DNA of 64,000 nt from Mycobacteroides saopaulense (GTDB taxonomy: Bacteria; Actinomycetota; Actinomycetes; Mycobacteriales; Mycobacteriaceae), in the NCBI RefSeq assembly GCF_001456355.1, contig NZ_CP010271.1, positions 372,001 to 436,000 of the forward strand, given 5' to 3'. Shown piece by piece: positions 25,924 through 38,468 of this stretch. The notes below the pieces were generated by a model. It was given only the letters and a program-made list of their open reading frames with translations, had not been told where the DNA came from and did not search any database. The position numbers were made by a program, and so were the translations under genes. Within the stretch, counting starts at the first letter, position 1; every line of letters starts with the position of its first letter.

Positions 25924-27027
25924 ATGAGCCTGCTGTTCGAGCCATACCGGCTGCGCGACATCACCATTGCCAATCGGATCTGGATGTCGCCGATGTGCCA
26001 GTATTCGGCCGATCCCGCCGGGCCCCTGACCGGAACTCCGAACGACTGGCACCGCACCCATCTGCTCAGCCGCGCGGTCGGCGGGGCGGGTCTGGTGTTC
26101 ACCGAGGCCACGGCCGTCAACGCGCAAGGGCGGCTCTCCCCGTACGACACCGGGCTGTGGAATGACACCCAGGAACAGGCCTGGGCGGCCATCGTGGAAG
26201 GCATCAAGGGTTTCGGTGCGGTCCCGGCGGTGCAGCTCGGACATGCCGGGCGTAAGGCGTCGACCGTCGCTCCCTGGGATGGGCACCACTCCCTGGACCC
26301 CTCGGATCCACTGAGCTGGCAGACAATTGGTCCGACCGATGCGCCGTACGGCGACTTCGTACCGCCCGTGGCGGCCACGGCCGCCGACCTCGCCGGGATC
26401 GTCGACGACTACGTGCGTGCCGCCGAACGCGCGTTGCGCGCGGGCTTCCAGGTGCTAGAGGTACACGCCGCACACGGCTATATCCAGCATCAGTTCCTTT
26501 CCCCGGCAAGCAATACCCGCACCGACGAGTACGGCGGCTCCTTCGTTGGGCGGGCCAAGCTGACCTTTGACACCGTCACCGCCGTGCGCACCGTATGGCC
26601 CGAACATCTGCCGCTGTTCGTCCGGGTGTCTGCGACCGACTGGGTATCGGAGGAGCCGGGGCTGGAGGCGCAGAGCTGGACACCCGATCAGACGGTCGAG
26701 CTGGCCAGGCTGCTGCATGTGCGCGGGGTGGACCTCATCGACGTGTCCACGGGCGGCAACGTGCCGCACGTGCGCATTCCGACCGGCCCGGGATACCAGG
26801 TGCGATTCGCGCGTCGCGTACAGAGCGAAACACCGCTTCCCGCAGCGGCAGTCGGCATGATCACCGAACCTCACCAGGCCGAATCCATCCTGGCCGCCGG
26901 TGATGCCTCCGCGGTGCTGCTGGGTCGGGAGCTGCTGCGCGACCCATACTGGCCGCGACGCGCGGCGCGTGAGTTGGGCGCAGAACTGAGCCCCGCGGTA
27001 CCCAAGCAGTACGCGCGGGCCTTTTAA
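25924..27027 (+). CDS. Old-yellow-enzyme-type NADH:flavin oxidoreductase (YqjM/xenobiotic reductase class)
   Basis: 367 residues from ATG 25924; the frame is open upstream but ATG 25924 has an AGGAG site. The N-terminus LFEPYRLRDITIANRIWMSPMCQYSAD carries the Cys that tunes FMN in the YqjM class. HAAHGYIQHQFLSP and RTDEYGGSFVGRAKL are family hallmarks, and VQLGHAGRKAS contains an active-site His. It should reduce activated C=C bonds of enones or nitro compounds with NAD(P)H. Its stop shares the palindrome TTAA with the stop of the convergent helicase gene. Confidence 0.92.
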   Translation: MSLLFEPYRLRDITIANRIWMSPMCQYSADPAGPLTGTPNDWHRTHLLSRAVGGAGLVFTEATAVNAQGRLSPYDTGLWNDTQEQAWAAIVEGIKGFGAVPAVQLGHAGRKASTVAPWDGHHSLDPSDPLSWQTIGPTDAPYGDFVPPVAATAADLAGIVDDYVRAAERALRAGFQVLEVHAAHGYIQHQFLSPASNTRTDEYGGSFVGRAKLTFDTVTAVRTVWPEHLPLFVRVSATDWVSEEPGLEAQSWTPDQTVELARLLHVRGVDLIDVSTGGNVPHVRIPTGPGYQVRFARRVQSETPLPAAAVGMITEPHQAESILAAGDASAVLLGRELLRDPYWPRRAARELGAELSPAVPKQYARAF

Positions 27028-29357
27028 CCCGGCAGCCGGGATAGCACCAGCCGCAGCACCTTGATGGCGGCGGCTTTGTCCAGTGGGGAATTTCCGTTGC
27101 CGCACTTGGGTGATTGCACACATGACGGACAGCCCGCCTCGCACTCGCAGGCATCGATCGCGTCGGCCGTGGCGCCCAGCCAGATAGCGAGTTGCTCAAA
27201 TCCGCGCGCCGCAAAACCTGCTCCACCGGGGTGCCCGTCGTAGACGAAGACCGTGGGCAGACCGGTTTCGGGTTGAAGTGCGGTGGACACGCCGCCGATA
27301 TCGCCGCGATCGCAGCTTGCCACCAACGGCAGCAGACCGATTGCGGCGTGCTCGGCGGCATGTAGGGCGCCGGGGGTTCCGAGCGCATCGATATCGATGG
27401 CCGCCAAGGCTTCCGGAGTGACGGTGTACATGACTGCCTTGGTGCTCAGCGTCGAGGAGGGCATGTCGAGCTCGACGAAGTCCAAGATCTCGCCGGTCGC
27501 CAGCTTGCGTAGATACCCGATCACCTGGTGCGTGACGTCCACCGGCACCAGTCCGATCTGCACGTCGCCAAGTTCGATTCGCTCCCCCTCGCCGGTGATC
27601 GCGATGTCGATTGTGGATCTGGCGAATGTTGAGTAGTCCGGACTGGCATTGTGTACCAGGGCGATTCCATCGCCGAAATCCAGCGAATCGACAACGTAAG
27701 TCTCGCCGGAATGTAGATAGACGGCGCCCGGATGCACCGTGGCCGGGGCGCGACCGGTATCCACAGTTCCCAGTACTCGGCCGGTATCGGCCTCCAGGAT
27801 CATGATCTGACCGCCGATCGAGCCACGGATATCAACCGCCGCATACGGATTGAGGCCAGGAGCGGCGAAGTACCCGCCCGGTCGCTTGCGGAGAAGTCCG
27901 TCGTCGACAAGATCGGCGACCACGTCGGCCGCGCCCAGGGATCGCACGTCCTCCTCGGTCAAGGGGAGTTCTGTTGCCGCGCAGAGTAGGTGGGGCCTCA
28001 GGACATGTGGATTGGTCGGATCGATCACCACCGCCTCGATCGGCTTGTCCAGTAGCGCGCCCGGATGGTGCACCAGGTAGGTGTCCAGCGGATCGTCGCG
28101 GGCGACCAGTACCACCAAGGAGCCCTGGCCGCGTCGGCCCGAGCGGCCGGCCTGTTGCCAGAAGGAGGCCACGGTGCCCGGGAAACCGGCCACCACGACA
28201 GCGTCCAGCCCGGCGATATCCACCCCCAGCTCAAGGGCATTCGTCGTGGCAGCGCCGGTCAGGGCACCCGTCGACAGCGCCTGCTCCAGGGCTCGGCGGT
28301 CTTCCGGAAGATACCCGGCCCGATACGCCGCGACCTGGGACACCAACGCCGGATCGACTTCCGCGAGCCGATGCGCGGCACCCAATGCCGTCATCTCCGC
28401 GCCCCGCCGTGATCTGACGAAGGCCAGTGTGCGGGCTCCCTCCTGGACAAGGTCGGCCAGTAGGCGGGAGGTCTCGGTGCTCACGGGGCGCCGCACCGGT
28501 GCCCCGTTCTCGCCGGTGATCGGCAGCAGTGGTGGCTCCCAGAGCACGACGGTGCGCATCCCGTGGGGCGACCCGTCGGCGAGCACCTCCTCGACCGGCT
28601 GGCCGATCAGGGCCTGGGCGGCCGCGCCCGGATTCGATGTGGTGGCACTGGCGAATACCACCGTGGGATGCGAACCGTAGCGCTCGCACAGACGCAGCAG
28701 CCGTTGCAGTACAAGCGCCACATTCGATCCGAAAACACCACGGTAGTAATGGCATTCGTCCACCACGAGATAGCGCAAGCCGCGCAGAAATGCCGACCAG
28801 CGGGTGTGGTTGTGCAGTAGTGACACATGCATCATGTCGGGATTGGTGAAGATCCAGCGCGAGCTCTCGCGGGCGAATCGCCGTAATTCATTGGAGCTGT
28901 CACCGTCATACGTGGTGGGCAACACCCGCTCGAAAATGTCAATCCCCGTGATTAATTCGCGCACCGAGCGCAACTGGTCATGTCCGAGAGCCTTGGTGGG
29001 CGCCAGGTAGAGCGCCCGCGCGCGCGGTTCGGTGGCCAGCGCGGTCAGGATCGGCAATTGGTAGGCGACCGACTTTCCGGATGCGGTGCCGGTGGCAACT
29101 ACCACGTGCCGACCTGCGAACGCCAGGGAAGCGCCGGCGACCTGGTGCGACCACGGAGCCGTCACGCCCTGCGCGGCGAATGCGGCTACTGCACCGGGGT
29201 GCGCCCACCGCGGCCAGGCGTCCACCTCGGCATTTCGGGCAGGGATATCGCAAATATGCCGTACCGGAGTTTCTCCGCCGGGGGTGCCGGCCACGATGAG
29301 GTCCAGCAGTTCACGGCCGTAACCGACTGTCACCGCAAAACCCCTCGTGACCTGCAC
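27024..29357 (-). CDS. DEAD/DEAH-box helicase of the MrfA/Hrq1 type (Rv3649-like)
   Basis: 777 residues. The first RecA-like domain has Walker A VATGTASGKSVAYQLP, motif II VVDECHYYRG (DECH) and motif III FASATTSN. The second has GVDIAGLDAVVVAGFPG and QQAGRSGRRGQGS (motif VI). The C-terminal region after about residue 450 includes CECEAGCPSCVQSPKCG, four Cys that mark the zinc-binding MZB/DUF1998 domain. This is the architecture of B. subtilis MrfA, which repairs mitomycin-type damage, and of mycobacterial SftH/Hrq1-like 3'-5' helicases. Expected to be a DNA repair helicase. Confidence 0.92.
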   Translation of the reverse strand: MQVTRGFAVTVGYGRELLDLIVAGTPGGETPVRHICDIPARNAEVDAWPRWAHPGAVAAFAAQGVTAPWSHQVAGASLAFAGRHVVVATGTASGKSVAYQLPILTALATEPRARALYLAPTKALGHDQLRSVRELITGIDIFERVLPTTYDGDSSNELRRFARESSRWIFTNPDMMHVSLLHNHTRWSAFLRGLRYLVVDECHYYRGVFGSNVALVLQRLLRLCERYGSHPTVVFASATTSNPGAAAQALIGQPVEEVLADGSPHGMRTVVLWEPPLLPITGENGAPVRRPVSTETSRLLADLVQEGARTLAFVRSRRGAEMTALGAAHRLAEVDPALVSQVAAYRAGYLPEDRRALEQALSTGALTGAATTNALELGVDIAGLDAVVVAGFPGTVASFWQQAGRSGRRGQGSLVVLVARDDPLDTYLVHHPGALLDKPIEAVVIDPTNPHVLRPHLLCAATELPLTEEDVRSLGAADVVADLVDDGLLRKRPGGYFAAPGLNPYAAVDIRGSIGGQIMILEADTGRVLGTVDTGRAPATVHPGAVYLHSGETYVVDSLDFGDGIALVHNASPDYSTFARSTIDIAITGEGERIELGDVQIGLVPVDVTHQVIGYLRKLATGEILDFVELDMPSSTLSTKAVMYTVTPEALAAIDIDALGTPGALHAAEHAAIGLLPLVASCDRGDIGGVSTALQPETGLPTVFVYDGHPGGAGFAARGFEQLAIWLGATADAIDACECEAGCPSCVQSPKCGNGNSPLDKAAAIKVLRLVLSRLPG

Positions 29358-29674
29358 ACTTGTGCCAAAACGGTGTGCAGTTCGCTACCGCATATGGCCA
29401 TAACGCCAGGGTAGGGCAGGCCGAAAGGGGGCCTAAGTTTCGCCACTGTTCACCGAACTTCCTATCAATTATGTGGCGCACCGCTATCGCCAACGGCGTA
29501 AACATGCTCTACTTAGGGCGGTCGCAGCTTCTGTGTTCGTGTTTTGCACTCGCAGGATCGACGTTGCGGTCGCGGTTCCTGCGAGGGTCATCTTCACGGG
29601 GTATGGCGGTCGGAACGGGGCCCGACGTACCGAACGGCGCGTCGCACCCGGTGTAAGAGAAGGAAAATCAAGAA
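29358..29674. promoter_or_regulatory. Structured leader and promoter region of cspA (also holds the helicase promoter)
   Basis: The 317-nt gap has no supported gene. On the plus strand CTCGCAGGA (29549-29557) pairs perfectly with TCCTGCGAG (29577-29585), forming a stable stem-loop about 90 nt before the cspA ATG. The cspA ribosome site is GAGAAGGA, about 10 nt before the ATG. Long structured 5' leaders are usual for cold-shock genes. No clear -10 was identified. Confidence 0.45.
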
Positions 29675-29878
29675 ATGCCACAGGGAACTGTGAAGTGGTT
29701 CAACGCGGAAAAGGGCTTCGGGTTCATTGCTCCCGAGGACGGCTCCGCCGACGTCTTCGTCCACTACACGGAGATTCAGGGCAACGGATTCCGTACCCTG
29801 GAAGAGAACCAGAAGGTTGAGTTCGAGGTAGGCCAGAGCCCCAAGGGCCCCCAGGCTACCGGCGTCCGCGCCGTCTGA
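29675..29878 (+). CDS. cspA: Cold-shock protein CspA (Rv3648c-like)
   Basis: The 67-residue single cold-shock domain starts [21 protein letters not shown]1 is KGFGFI and RNP2 is VFVHYTEI, in which a Tyr takes the usual Phe/Ser position. It binds single-stranded RNA and DNA and acts as an RNA chaperone. Monocistronic: a leader precedes it and a terminator follows. Confidence 0.97.
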   Translation: MPQGTVKWFNAEKGFGFIAPEDGSADVFVHYTEIQGNGFRTLEENQKVEFEVGQSPKGPQATGVRAV

Positions 29879-29895
29879 CCCACATCCGTCGAAGG

Positions 29896-29929
29896 AACGC
29901 CCCTGGCCATGTGCTGGGGGCGTTTCTCG
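29896..29929 (+). terminator. Terminator after cspA
   Basis: AACGCCCC (29896-29903) pairs with GGGGCGTT (29917-29924) around a 13-nt loop, followed by TCTCGTC. The T-tract is weak, but the position, 18 nt after the cspA stop, fits. Confidence 0.65.
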
Positions 29930-30050
29930 TCTCCGTGGACTCGCGAGCTGGGGCACCTCCCGCTTGTGGGGGCACGTATGAGTCCCTCGACACGCGAGTG
30001 AACGGGTGCATTTGGGTCTGCTCGCGGAGGAACCCGAGAAAGTACTGTCT

Positions 30051-30644
30051 GTGACTGTGAGCCAGCTGTCCTTCTTTTCCGCCGAATCGGTGCCCCCCGA
30101 GGTCACCGATCTGGCGGGGCTGCTGGCCGGACCGGGGCAGGTCGTCGTCAGCGGAGCGGGGGCCCGCATCTCGGTGGTCGTGGACCAGCCGTGGCGCGCC
30201 CTGGCGTTAGCCGAGATGATCACCGATACCGGTCTGCAGGCGGAGGTCGGCCACACCGAGACCGGCACAGAGAACCATCCGCTGGTACGCACCGCGATAG
30301 ACCCCGCCGTGCTGCCGATCGCGCGCGAGTGGACCCGTGGCGCCGTGAAAACCGTGCCACCGCAATGGCTACCGGGCGCGCGTGAACTGCGTGCCTGGGT
30401 GCTCGCCGCCGGCTCGCCGGAGGCCGACCGTTATCTGCTCGGGCTGGATCCACACGCCCCCGACACGCATTCGCCGTTGGCGGCGGCGCTCATGCGTGTG
30501 GGCATTGCCCCCACGCTGATCGGAACACGAGGAGCCAATCCCGCGTTGCGGATCAGTGGGCGGCGCAGGTTGGGGCGGCTTCTGGAAAACATCGGAGAAC
30601 CGCCCGGCGACACCGATGCATTCCGCGTTTGGCCGCGGGTTTAG
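30051..30644 (+). CDS. Conserved mycobacterial protein of unknown function (Rv3647c-like)
   Basis: About 197 residues. Start GTG 30051 is chosen for the GAGAAAG site 8 nt upstream; GTG 30057 (VSQLSFFSAE) is nearly as good and GTG 30006 has no ribosome site. The protein has no signal peptide or membrane segment. It contains an alanine/leucine-rich central region and a C-terminal ALRISGRRRLGRLLENIGEPP segment that could bind nucleic acid. It lies between cspA and topA, as in M. tuberculosis. Function not known. Confidence 0.75.
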   Translation: MTVSQLSFFSAESVPPEVTDLAGLLAGPGQVVVSGAGARISVVVDQPWRALALAEMITDTGLQAEVGHTETGTENHPLVRTAIDPAVLPIAREWTRGAVKTVPPQWLPGARELRAWVLAAGSPEADRYLLGLDPHAPDTHSPLAAALMRVGIAPTLIGTRGANPALRISGRRRLGRLLENIGEPPGDTDAFRVWPRV

Positions 30645-30829
30645 CAGGGTTTAGCAGCGGTTTTGTAAGGACTCGGACACACATTTGGCCACCCTGATAT
30701 CCGGAATACCGGCGCCTATATGCAAGGCTAGGTTTGCGCAATTGGCGTGGGGCTGTCATCTTGTGACCACGGTGGACCGCCGGTACACCGTACATATGCG
30801 GCTATAAGCGCAGGTAAGGAGGCGAAGCT

Positions 30830-33591
<2,762 letters not shown>

Positions 33592-33595
<4 letters not shown>

Positions 33596-35151
33596 CCGTG
33601 GCGCGGCCGCGCCACCTGGGTTGACACCGTGCGGCCGCGCAGTTCGACGGTCTCGCCGACGTCCCAGCGCAGCGCTTCCTCATCGCGGGCTTCCATCACC
33701 GCGGAGGCCGATGCCAACACATTGCCGGGCTCGTTCTTGGCGAGCTCGGTCAGCCGGGCCGCTTCGTTCACGGGGTCGCCGATGACGGTGTACTCGAAGC
33801 GGGCCTGGGCGCCGATGTGGCCGGCGATGGCCCGCCCGGCGGAGACGCCGATGCCGAAGTCGTTGGAGCCCAGCACGTTGGTGAGTTCGCCGGACAGCTC
33901 GCGTGCCGCGGCCAGTGCCGCCGCGGCACCGTCGGGATGGTCGATGGGGGCGCCGAAGATGGCCAGCGCCGCGTCACCTTGGAACTTGTTGACGAAGCCG
34001 CCGTGTTTGTTGACGGTATCGACGATGACCCGGAAGAACTCGTTGAGTACCCGCACGACCACTGCCGGACCGCGAGTGGAGGCCAACTGGGTGGAGCCCA
34101 CCAGGTCCACGAAAAGCACTGCGACACTGCGCTCCTGACCGCCGAGCTCGGTGCCGTACTCGAGTGCGCGGCGCGCGACATCCTCGCCGACGTAGCGGCC
34201 GAACAAGTCGCGCAGGCGTTGCCGTTCGCCGAGGTCGCGCACCATGTCGTTGAACCCGGCCTGCAACAGTCCCAGCTCGCTGGCGTCATAGATGGGCACG
34301 TGGGCGTTGTAGTTGCCGCGTTGCACTTCGCTGAGCGCCCAACGTAACTGGCGTAGCGGGTCGGCGATCGAGGTCGCCACCAGCAGGGTGCCCATCAGTC
34401 CGATGGCCAGCGCGATGATGGCCAGGATCAGGATCGAGCCGGTGAGGTTGTCGGCGTTGGATTTGAGGTATCCCGCACGTTGGCCCACCACGGTGAGCAC
34501 GATGGCCAGGATGGGCACACCGGTGCTCAGTGCCCAGGTGAGGATCTGGCGGACGATAACGCCGGGGGCGGTGACGTTTTCGGGTACCCCGCGGCGTAGG
34601 GCCTGAATGGCGACCGGCCGCAGCACGCGTTCGGACTGCAGGTAGCCGATGATGCTGGTGGTGGTGGCGCCGAGCACGGTCGCGAACGCGGCGACCAGCA
34701 CCGAGCTGTGGGTGGACGACCACGTGACGGCGACGAAGATCGCGCCACCGACCAGCCATGTCGCGACGCTGATGACAGTCCGATAGAACGGCATCTGCAA
34801 GGCGCGGACACGGACCGCCTCGGAGCCCTCGGACTCGAAGTCGGGGGAGCTGTACTGCCACCGCAGGACCGGTAACAGCAGATAGGTGCTGACGATGGCG
34901 CCGGCGACAAACAGGATGAACAGCGAGACACCGAGGATGATCAGTCGTGCCGGGCCGAGCTCTGTGAGTTCGACGCGGTCACTCGGTGGCAGACCGAAGC
35001 GGAGAAAACCCAGCACGAACAGCGCGCCCACCAGGTTGGACTGGGCGATACCCATGATGAAGAGGGGCCATGGGGTCCGCATAACCCAGCGGGAATACCG
35101 GGCTGCGCGTGCAAGCGGGCGCTGATCGGCCCTACCCTGCGCGCCAGTCAC
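33592..35151 (-). CDS. Membrane adenylyl cyclase with HAMP domain (Rv3645-like)
   Basis: 519 residues from GTG 35151. About six membrane segments (residues 25-260) are followed by a HAMP domain (SIADPLRQLRWALSEVQRG) and a class III cyclase domain. In the cyclase domain the metal-binding Asp is in VLFVDLVGST, substrate and transition-state residues are around NKFQGDAALAIFG, and the terminal FEYTVIGDPVNEAARL segment contains the second Asp/Asn set. It makes cAMP from ATP. M. tuberculosis Rv3645 supplies most cellular cAMP and affects fatty-acid use and antibiotic tolerance. The stop shares CTAG with the topA stop. Confidence 0.93.
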
Positions 35152-35243
35152 CCGTTAACCGTAGCTGTCGGTGGTGACGGAGACGTTTCACACGCCTGTG
35201 CGGATGCCCGGGGAGTCGGCGCCGGCGGTTAGGGTTGGAGGCG

Positions 35244-36449
35244 ATGAGCGGGGTTTTCGGGCGCCTGGTGGACCAGGGAGCGGTGGTTTCCACGCTCTCG
35301 TCGGCGGCAATGGCTGCCCGCGGTGAGGACGTGGGTCGGATGACGCACGCGTGGTTGTTCACCGGGCCGCCTGGGTCGGGCAGGTCGGTGGCGGCCCTTT
35401 GTTTTGCCGCGGCCCTACAGTGCGAATCGGATGGCGTAGCCGGTTGTGGGGAATGCCGTGCCTGCACGACCACGATGGCAGGGACCCATGCTGACGTGCG
35501 CAGAGTCGTCCCCGAGGGATTGTCGATCGGTGTCGACGAGATGCGTGCCATCGTGCAGGCGGCGTGGCGCCGGCCGAGTACCGGGCGGTGGCTGGTGGTC
35601 CTCATCGAGGATGCCGACAGATTGACCGAGGGCGCGGGCAACGTGCTGTTGAAGGTTGTCGAGGAGCCGCCGCCGCGGACGGTGTTCCTGCTGTGTGCAC
35701 CGTCGGTGGACCCGGAGGACATCTCGATCACGCTCCGATCGCGCTGCCGGCATGTGGCGCTCGTCACCCCGTCGGTGACCGCTATCGCGCAGGTGCTGAT
35801 GGAACGCGACGGCATCGATGCCGAGCAAGCGCAGTGGGCGGCCTCGGTCAGCGGAGGACATGTGGGGCGGGCGCGCAGACTGGCCACCGATGAGCAGGCC
35901 CGGGCACGCCGGCTCAGAGCTCTGGGCTTGGCCCGGGAGGCCGCCACCCCGACCCGGGCATACGCCGCGGCCGAGGAGCTGGTGACCAGCGCAGATAACG
36001 AGGCCAAGGAGCTGACGGCCGCGCGCAACGAGGCCGAAGAAGAGGAACTGAAGACGGCATTGGGTGCCGGGGGTACCGGCAAGGGGGCGGCGACTGCGCT
36101 GCGCGGATCTGCGGGGGTCTTGAAAGATCTTGAGCGTAAGCAGAAGTCGCGTCAGACCCGGGCGTCGCGGGACGCGCTGGACCGCACGCTCATCGATTTG
36201 GCAACGTATTTCCGGGACGCCCTGGTGCTGTCGTTCGGTGCTGCCGATGAGGGCGGGGTGGCGCTGCATCATCCCGACATGGCCGATCGGCTCGGGCCGA
36301 TGGTCGACAGGGTGCCGCCCGAACAGCTACTTCAGTGCATCGAGGCGGTTTTGGAGTGCCGAGAAGCTCTGGCGGTCAACGTGAAGCCCAAGTTCGCGAT
36401 CGATGCGTTGGTTGCGACGGCTGGGCAGGCGCTGCGCCCGTCGGAATGA
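35244..36449 (+). CDS. holB: DNA polymerase III delta prime subunit
   Basis: 401 residues from ATG 35244 (MSGVFGRLVDQG), with GGAGG just upstream. AAA+ clamp-loader fold: the P-loop TGPPGSGRSVAA has Arg in place of the catalytic Lys, as expected for the non-hydrolysing delta prime. A zinc module is CGECRACTTT. The sensor region LIEDADRLTEGAGNVLLKVVEEPP is typical. A charged insertion (ADNEAKELTAARNEAEEEE) near residue 255 is typical of actinobacterial forms. Corresponds to Rv3644c. The tRNA-Thr gene follows. Confidence 0.93.
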   Translation: MSGVFGRLVDQGAVVSTLSSAAMAARGEDVGRMTHAWLFTGPPGSGRSVAALCFAAALQCESDGVAGCGECRACTTTMAGTHADVRRVVPEGLSIGVDEMRAIVQAAWRRPSTGRWLVVLIEDADRLTEGAGNVLLKVVEEPPPRTVFLLCAPSVDPEDISITLRSRCRHVALVTPSVTAIAQVLMERDGIDAEQAQWAASVSGGHVGRARRLATDEQARARRLRALGLAREAATPTRAYAAAEELVTSADNEAKELTAARNEAEEEELKTALGAGGTGKGAATALRGSAGVLKDLERKQKSRQTRASRDALDRTLIDLATYFRDALVLSFGAADEGGVALHHPDMADRLGPMVDRVPPEQLLQCIEAVLECREALAVNVKPKFAIDALVATAGQALRPSE

Positions 36450-36506
36450 GATTGGGCGTCGCGGCAGGGGTGCCGTAGACTCTCGGGCGCTGGGTTCGCC
36501 CGGCGC

Positions 36507-36582
36507 GCCACCCTAGCTCAGTCGGTAGAGCAATTCACTCGTAATGAATAGGTCAGGGGTTCGATTCCCCTGGGTGGCTCCA
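36507..36582 (+). tRNA. thrV: tRNA-Thr (anticodon CGU)
   Basis: Full cloverleaf: acceptor GCCACCC/GGGTGGC, D arm with AGCTCAGTCGGTAGAGC, anticodon stem ATTCA/TGAAT with loop CTCGTAA (anticodon CGT in DNA), T arm with GGTTCGATTCC, discriminator T and encoded CCA. It reads ACG threonine codons. It marks the boundary between conserved holB and the accessory block, as in M. tuberculosis, where transposases and fic lie on that side. Confidence 0.97.
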
Positions 36583-36779
36583 CATGGTTAGCCGGTAGCT
36601 TCCGGCATGCCGCTCCGGCCACTCTCCTCCCGGTATGTGCCTTGGCCTGGGGACCGTCTCGTATGTGAATGCCGATTGCGCAGACGTGCGTACCTTCGGC
36701 GCGGGTCTTCATCAGTTGTCGATGCATGGCGGTGGATCCCCAGAGCGGGCCTTCTGCTGTGACGGGACCCACTGTTCGC

Positions 36780-36785
36780 TAAATT
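36780..36785 (+). promoter_or_regulatory. Candidate promoter giving a leaderless immA-like transcript
   Basis: TAAATT (36780-36785) is preceded at 16 nt by TGTGAC. The predicted first transcribed base coincides with ATG 36793, so the mRNA would be leaderless, which is common in mycobacteria. Confidence 0.45.
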
Positions 36786-36792
36786 GTTGGGT

Positions 36793-37341
36793 ATGTGGAT
36801 GGCGCGCGGCAGGGAGTTACGTCGATCTCTGCGGCGCGTATCCAGTCGCGAGAACTCGATTGTTGCCGCGGTGGACGAGTGCCTCGCGCTGTCGAACGGC
36901 CAACGCACGATCTCGGAGGCGGCACAGGCGTGGGCAGCGGCCAATGGTCGATCGATGACCATTGAAGATGCGCCGCTGTCGCCGGGGGTCTTCGGGCAGT
37001 GGCTTTCCTTCCCAGACAGGGATCTTGTGCAAATCGGGCACGGCATCGTCGGGCGCGATCGGACGATTGCTCACGAACTGGGGCATATGGTGTTAGGGCA
37101 TCGTGGTGTCCCGGTGACGGAGTATGCGGCCGAGCATGTCCAGGCTGTGCCGCCGGAACTGGTTGCCCGGATGTTGCAGCGCAGCTGCGGTGGCGGCCAT
37201 GCGGCTGGTGAGCATGGCGATCTATGGTCGGATGACGAGCTTGCTGCTGAGCGTTTCGCAGGCCTACTGGTCCGTCGCCTCGGAGCCGGACGGAGCGGTC
37301 CGTCGAGATGGAGTCCCTATTTGGACGACGCGCTGGGGTGA
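36793..37341 (+). CDS. ImmA/IrrE-family metallo-endopeptidase
   Basis: About 182 residues from ATG 36793; an upstream TTG TTG is unlikely. The zinc motif RTIAHELGHMVLGH gives the HExxH, and a downstream DDELAAERFAGLLVRRLG helix supplies the third ligand, the usual ImmA layout. Family members such as ImmA and IrrE cleave XRE-type repressors to induce mobile elements or stress genes. The stop overlaps the next gene (GTGA), and an XRE regulator sits at the far end of the cassette, so that regulator is the natural candidate substrate. That link is inferred. Confidence 0.85.
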   Translation: MWMARGRELRRSLRRVSSRENSIVAAVDECLALSNGQRTISEAAQAWAAANGRSMTIEDAPLSPGVFGQWLSFPDRDLVQIGHGIVGRDRTIAHELGHMVLGHRGVPVTEYAAEHVQAVPPELVARMLQRSCGGGHAAGEHGDLWSDDELAAERFAGLLVRRLGAGRSGPSRWSPYLDDALG

Positions 37342-38468
37342 TCACCCGCTCAGCGTGGGAGTTCATGCAGATCGTGCGCGTCACGGTTCTGCTGGGCTTT
37401 CTGCCGATTCTGTTGTACCGAGTTTGGCGCATCTGGCGCTACCCGACATCGCCTCCGGCAGTGGCCGCCACGGGTTTTGGCCTGTTGGTGTGGATATGGA
37501 TGCTGGCGTTCACCGACCGGGTATGGGCCACCATGCCGCCGGGCATGCATGCCGTCAGCATGGGTGGTTGGGCGATAGTGACGATGGCGGGATGTCTGCG
37601 GATTTTCGCCATCGGCATCAACGGCGAAGCATCTCCGGCGCAGATTCGCCGTGGCGCACGAATCTCACTCGTGGTTACTGCCGGCGTTCTCGTCGCGGTT
37701 GCGTTGACTGCGTGTCGTAGCTCGGTGCTTGTCAACGCGGATGACCTGTATACGGTGACCAACGCACTGGTGGGCGGCGGCGATTCCTGGGCCATCCTGG
37801 CTGCGGTGTTGAGTAATGCGTTCGCTGCTGTGGTGCTTGTCCAGCTTGCGTGGGTCGGGTGGAGACACGCTGATCGAACACCGGTTGGCGCAGGGTTGGG
37901 GTTGCTTGCTGCCGCGTCGGCATTCGAGTTTGTGGCGATCGTCAGCGGTGGAATCTGGCGTCCGTTGAGCCGCGGTGAGGGGCTGATGGCGCGTCCTGCC
38001 GGGCTGTGGCTGCAGACCTTCACGGGCAGCGTCGGTGCAATGCTGCTGATCGGGGGCTTTCTCTGGCCCCCCGTGATGCTACGGATTGAGGCGCACCGAG
38101 ATCTTCGGCGGCTTGCGCCGATCCACGACAGGCTGACTGGAATGTTCCCGAGACTGCGACCGTCGATGAAATCGCAAATCATGTTGTCGGAATTGGTATA
38201 TGAATGGGCAACGGATGTTCAGGATGGTCTCACGCTGCTGGCGCAGCGCCGGCATGTTCCATTTGAAACCAGCGTGCGGGCTCCCATCCATATGCCGGAT
38301 CGTATTGCAGCTATTAATGATTGGCTGTCCGGTGACTCAGTGCCCGGATTCAACACGGGATGGCTCCAGGCGCCACCCGGCGTAAGTGACAATGTGTGGG
38401 TGTTCGCCATAGCCGATGCCTACCGGCGTGGTGGCCGGTCGAGGGTTTCGGAGGGCAGCGCTGCGTGA
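37338..38468 (+). CDS. DUF6545/MAB_1171c-type multi-pass membrane protein, copy A
   Basis: 376 residues from GTG 37338, which overlaps the immA-like stop; this start aligns with that of the paralogue downstream (VITRSAWEFMQ against VITDSEWQGMQ). About seven hydrophobic segments in residues 10-255 are followed by a cytosolic region with SELVYEWATDVQDGLTLLAQ and WLQAPPGVSDNVWVFAIADAYR. I recognise the arrangement as the uncharacterised DUF6545 family, named in databases as putative transporters and often found beside ImmA and XRE genes. No catalytic motif is evident. Base composition in the last third is lower in GC than the surroundings. Confidence 0.72.
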   Translation: MITRSAWEFMQIVRVTVLLGFLPILLYRVWRIWRYPTSPPAVAATGFGLLVWIWMLAFTDRVWATMPPGMHAVSMGGWAIVTMAGCLRIFAIGINGEASPAQIRRGARISLVVTAGVLVAVALTACRSSVLVNADDLYTVTNALVGGGDSWAILAAVLSNAFAAVVLVQLAWVGWRHADRTPVGAGLGLLAAASAFEFVAIVSGGIWRPLSRGEGLMARPAGLWLQTFTGSVGAMLLIGGFLWPPVMLRIEAHRDLRRLAPIHDRLTGMFPRLRPSMKSQIMLSELVYEWATDVQDGLTLLAQRRHVPFETSVRAPIHMPDRIAAINDWLSGDSVPGFNTGWLQAPPGVSDNVWVFAIADAYRRGGRSRVSEGSAA

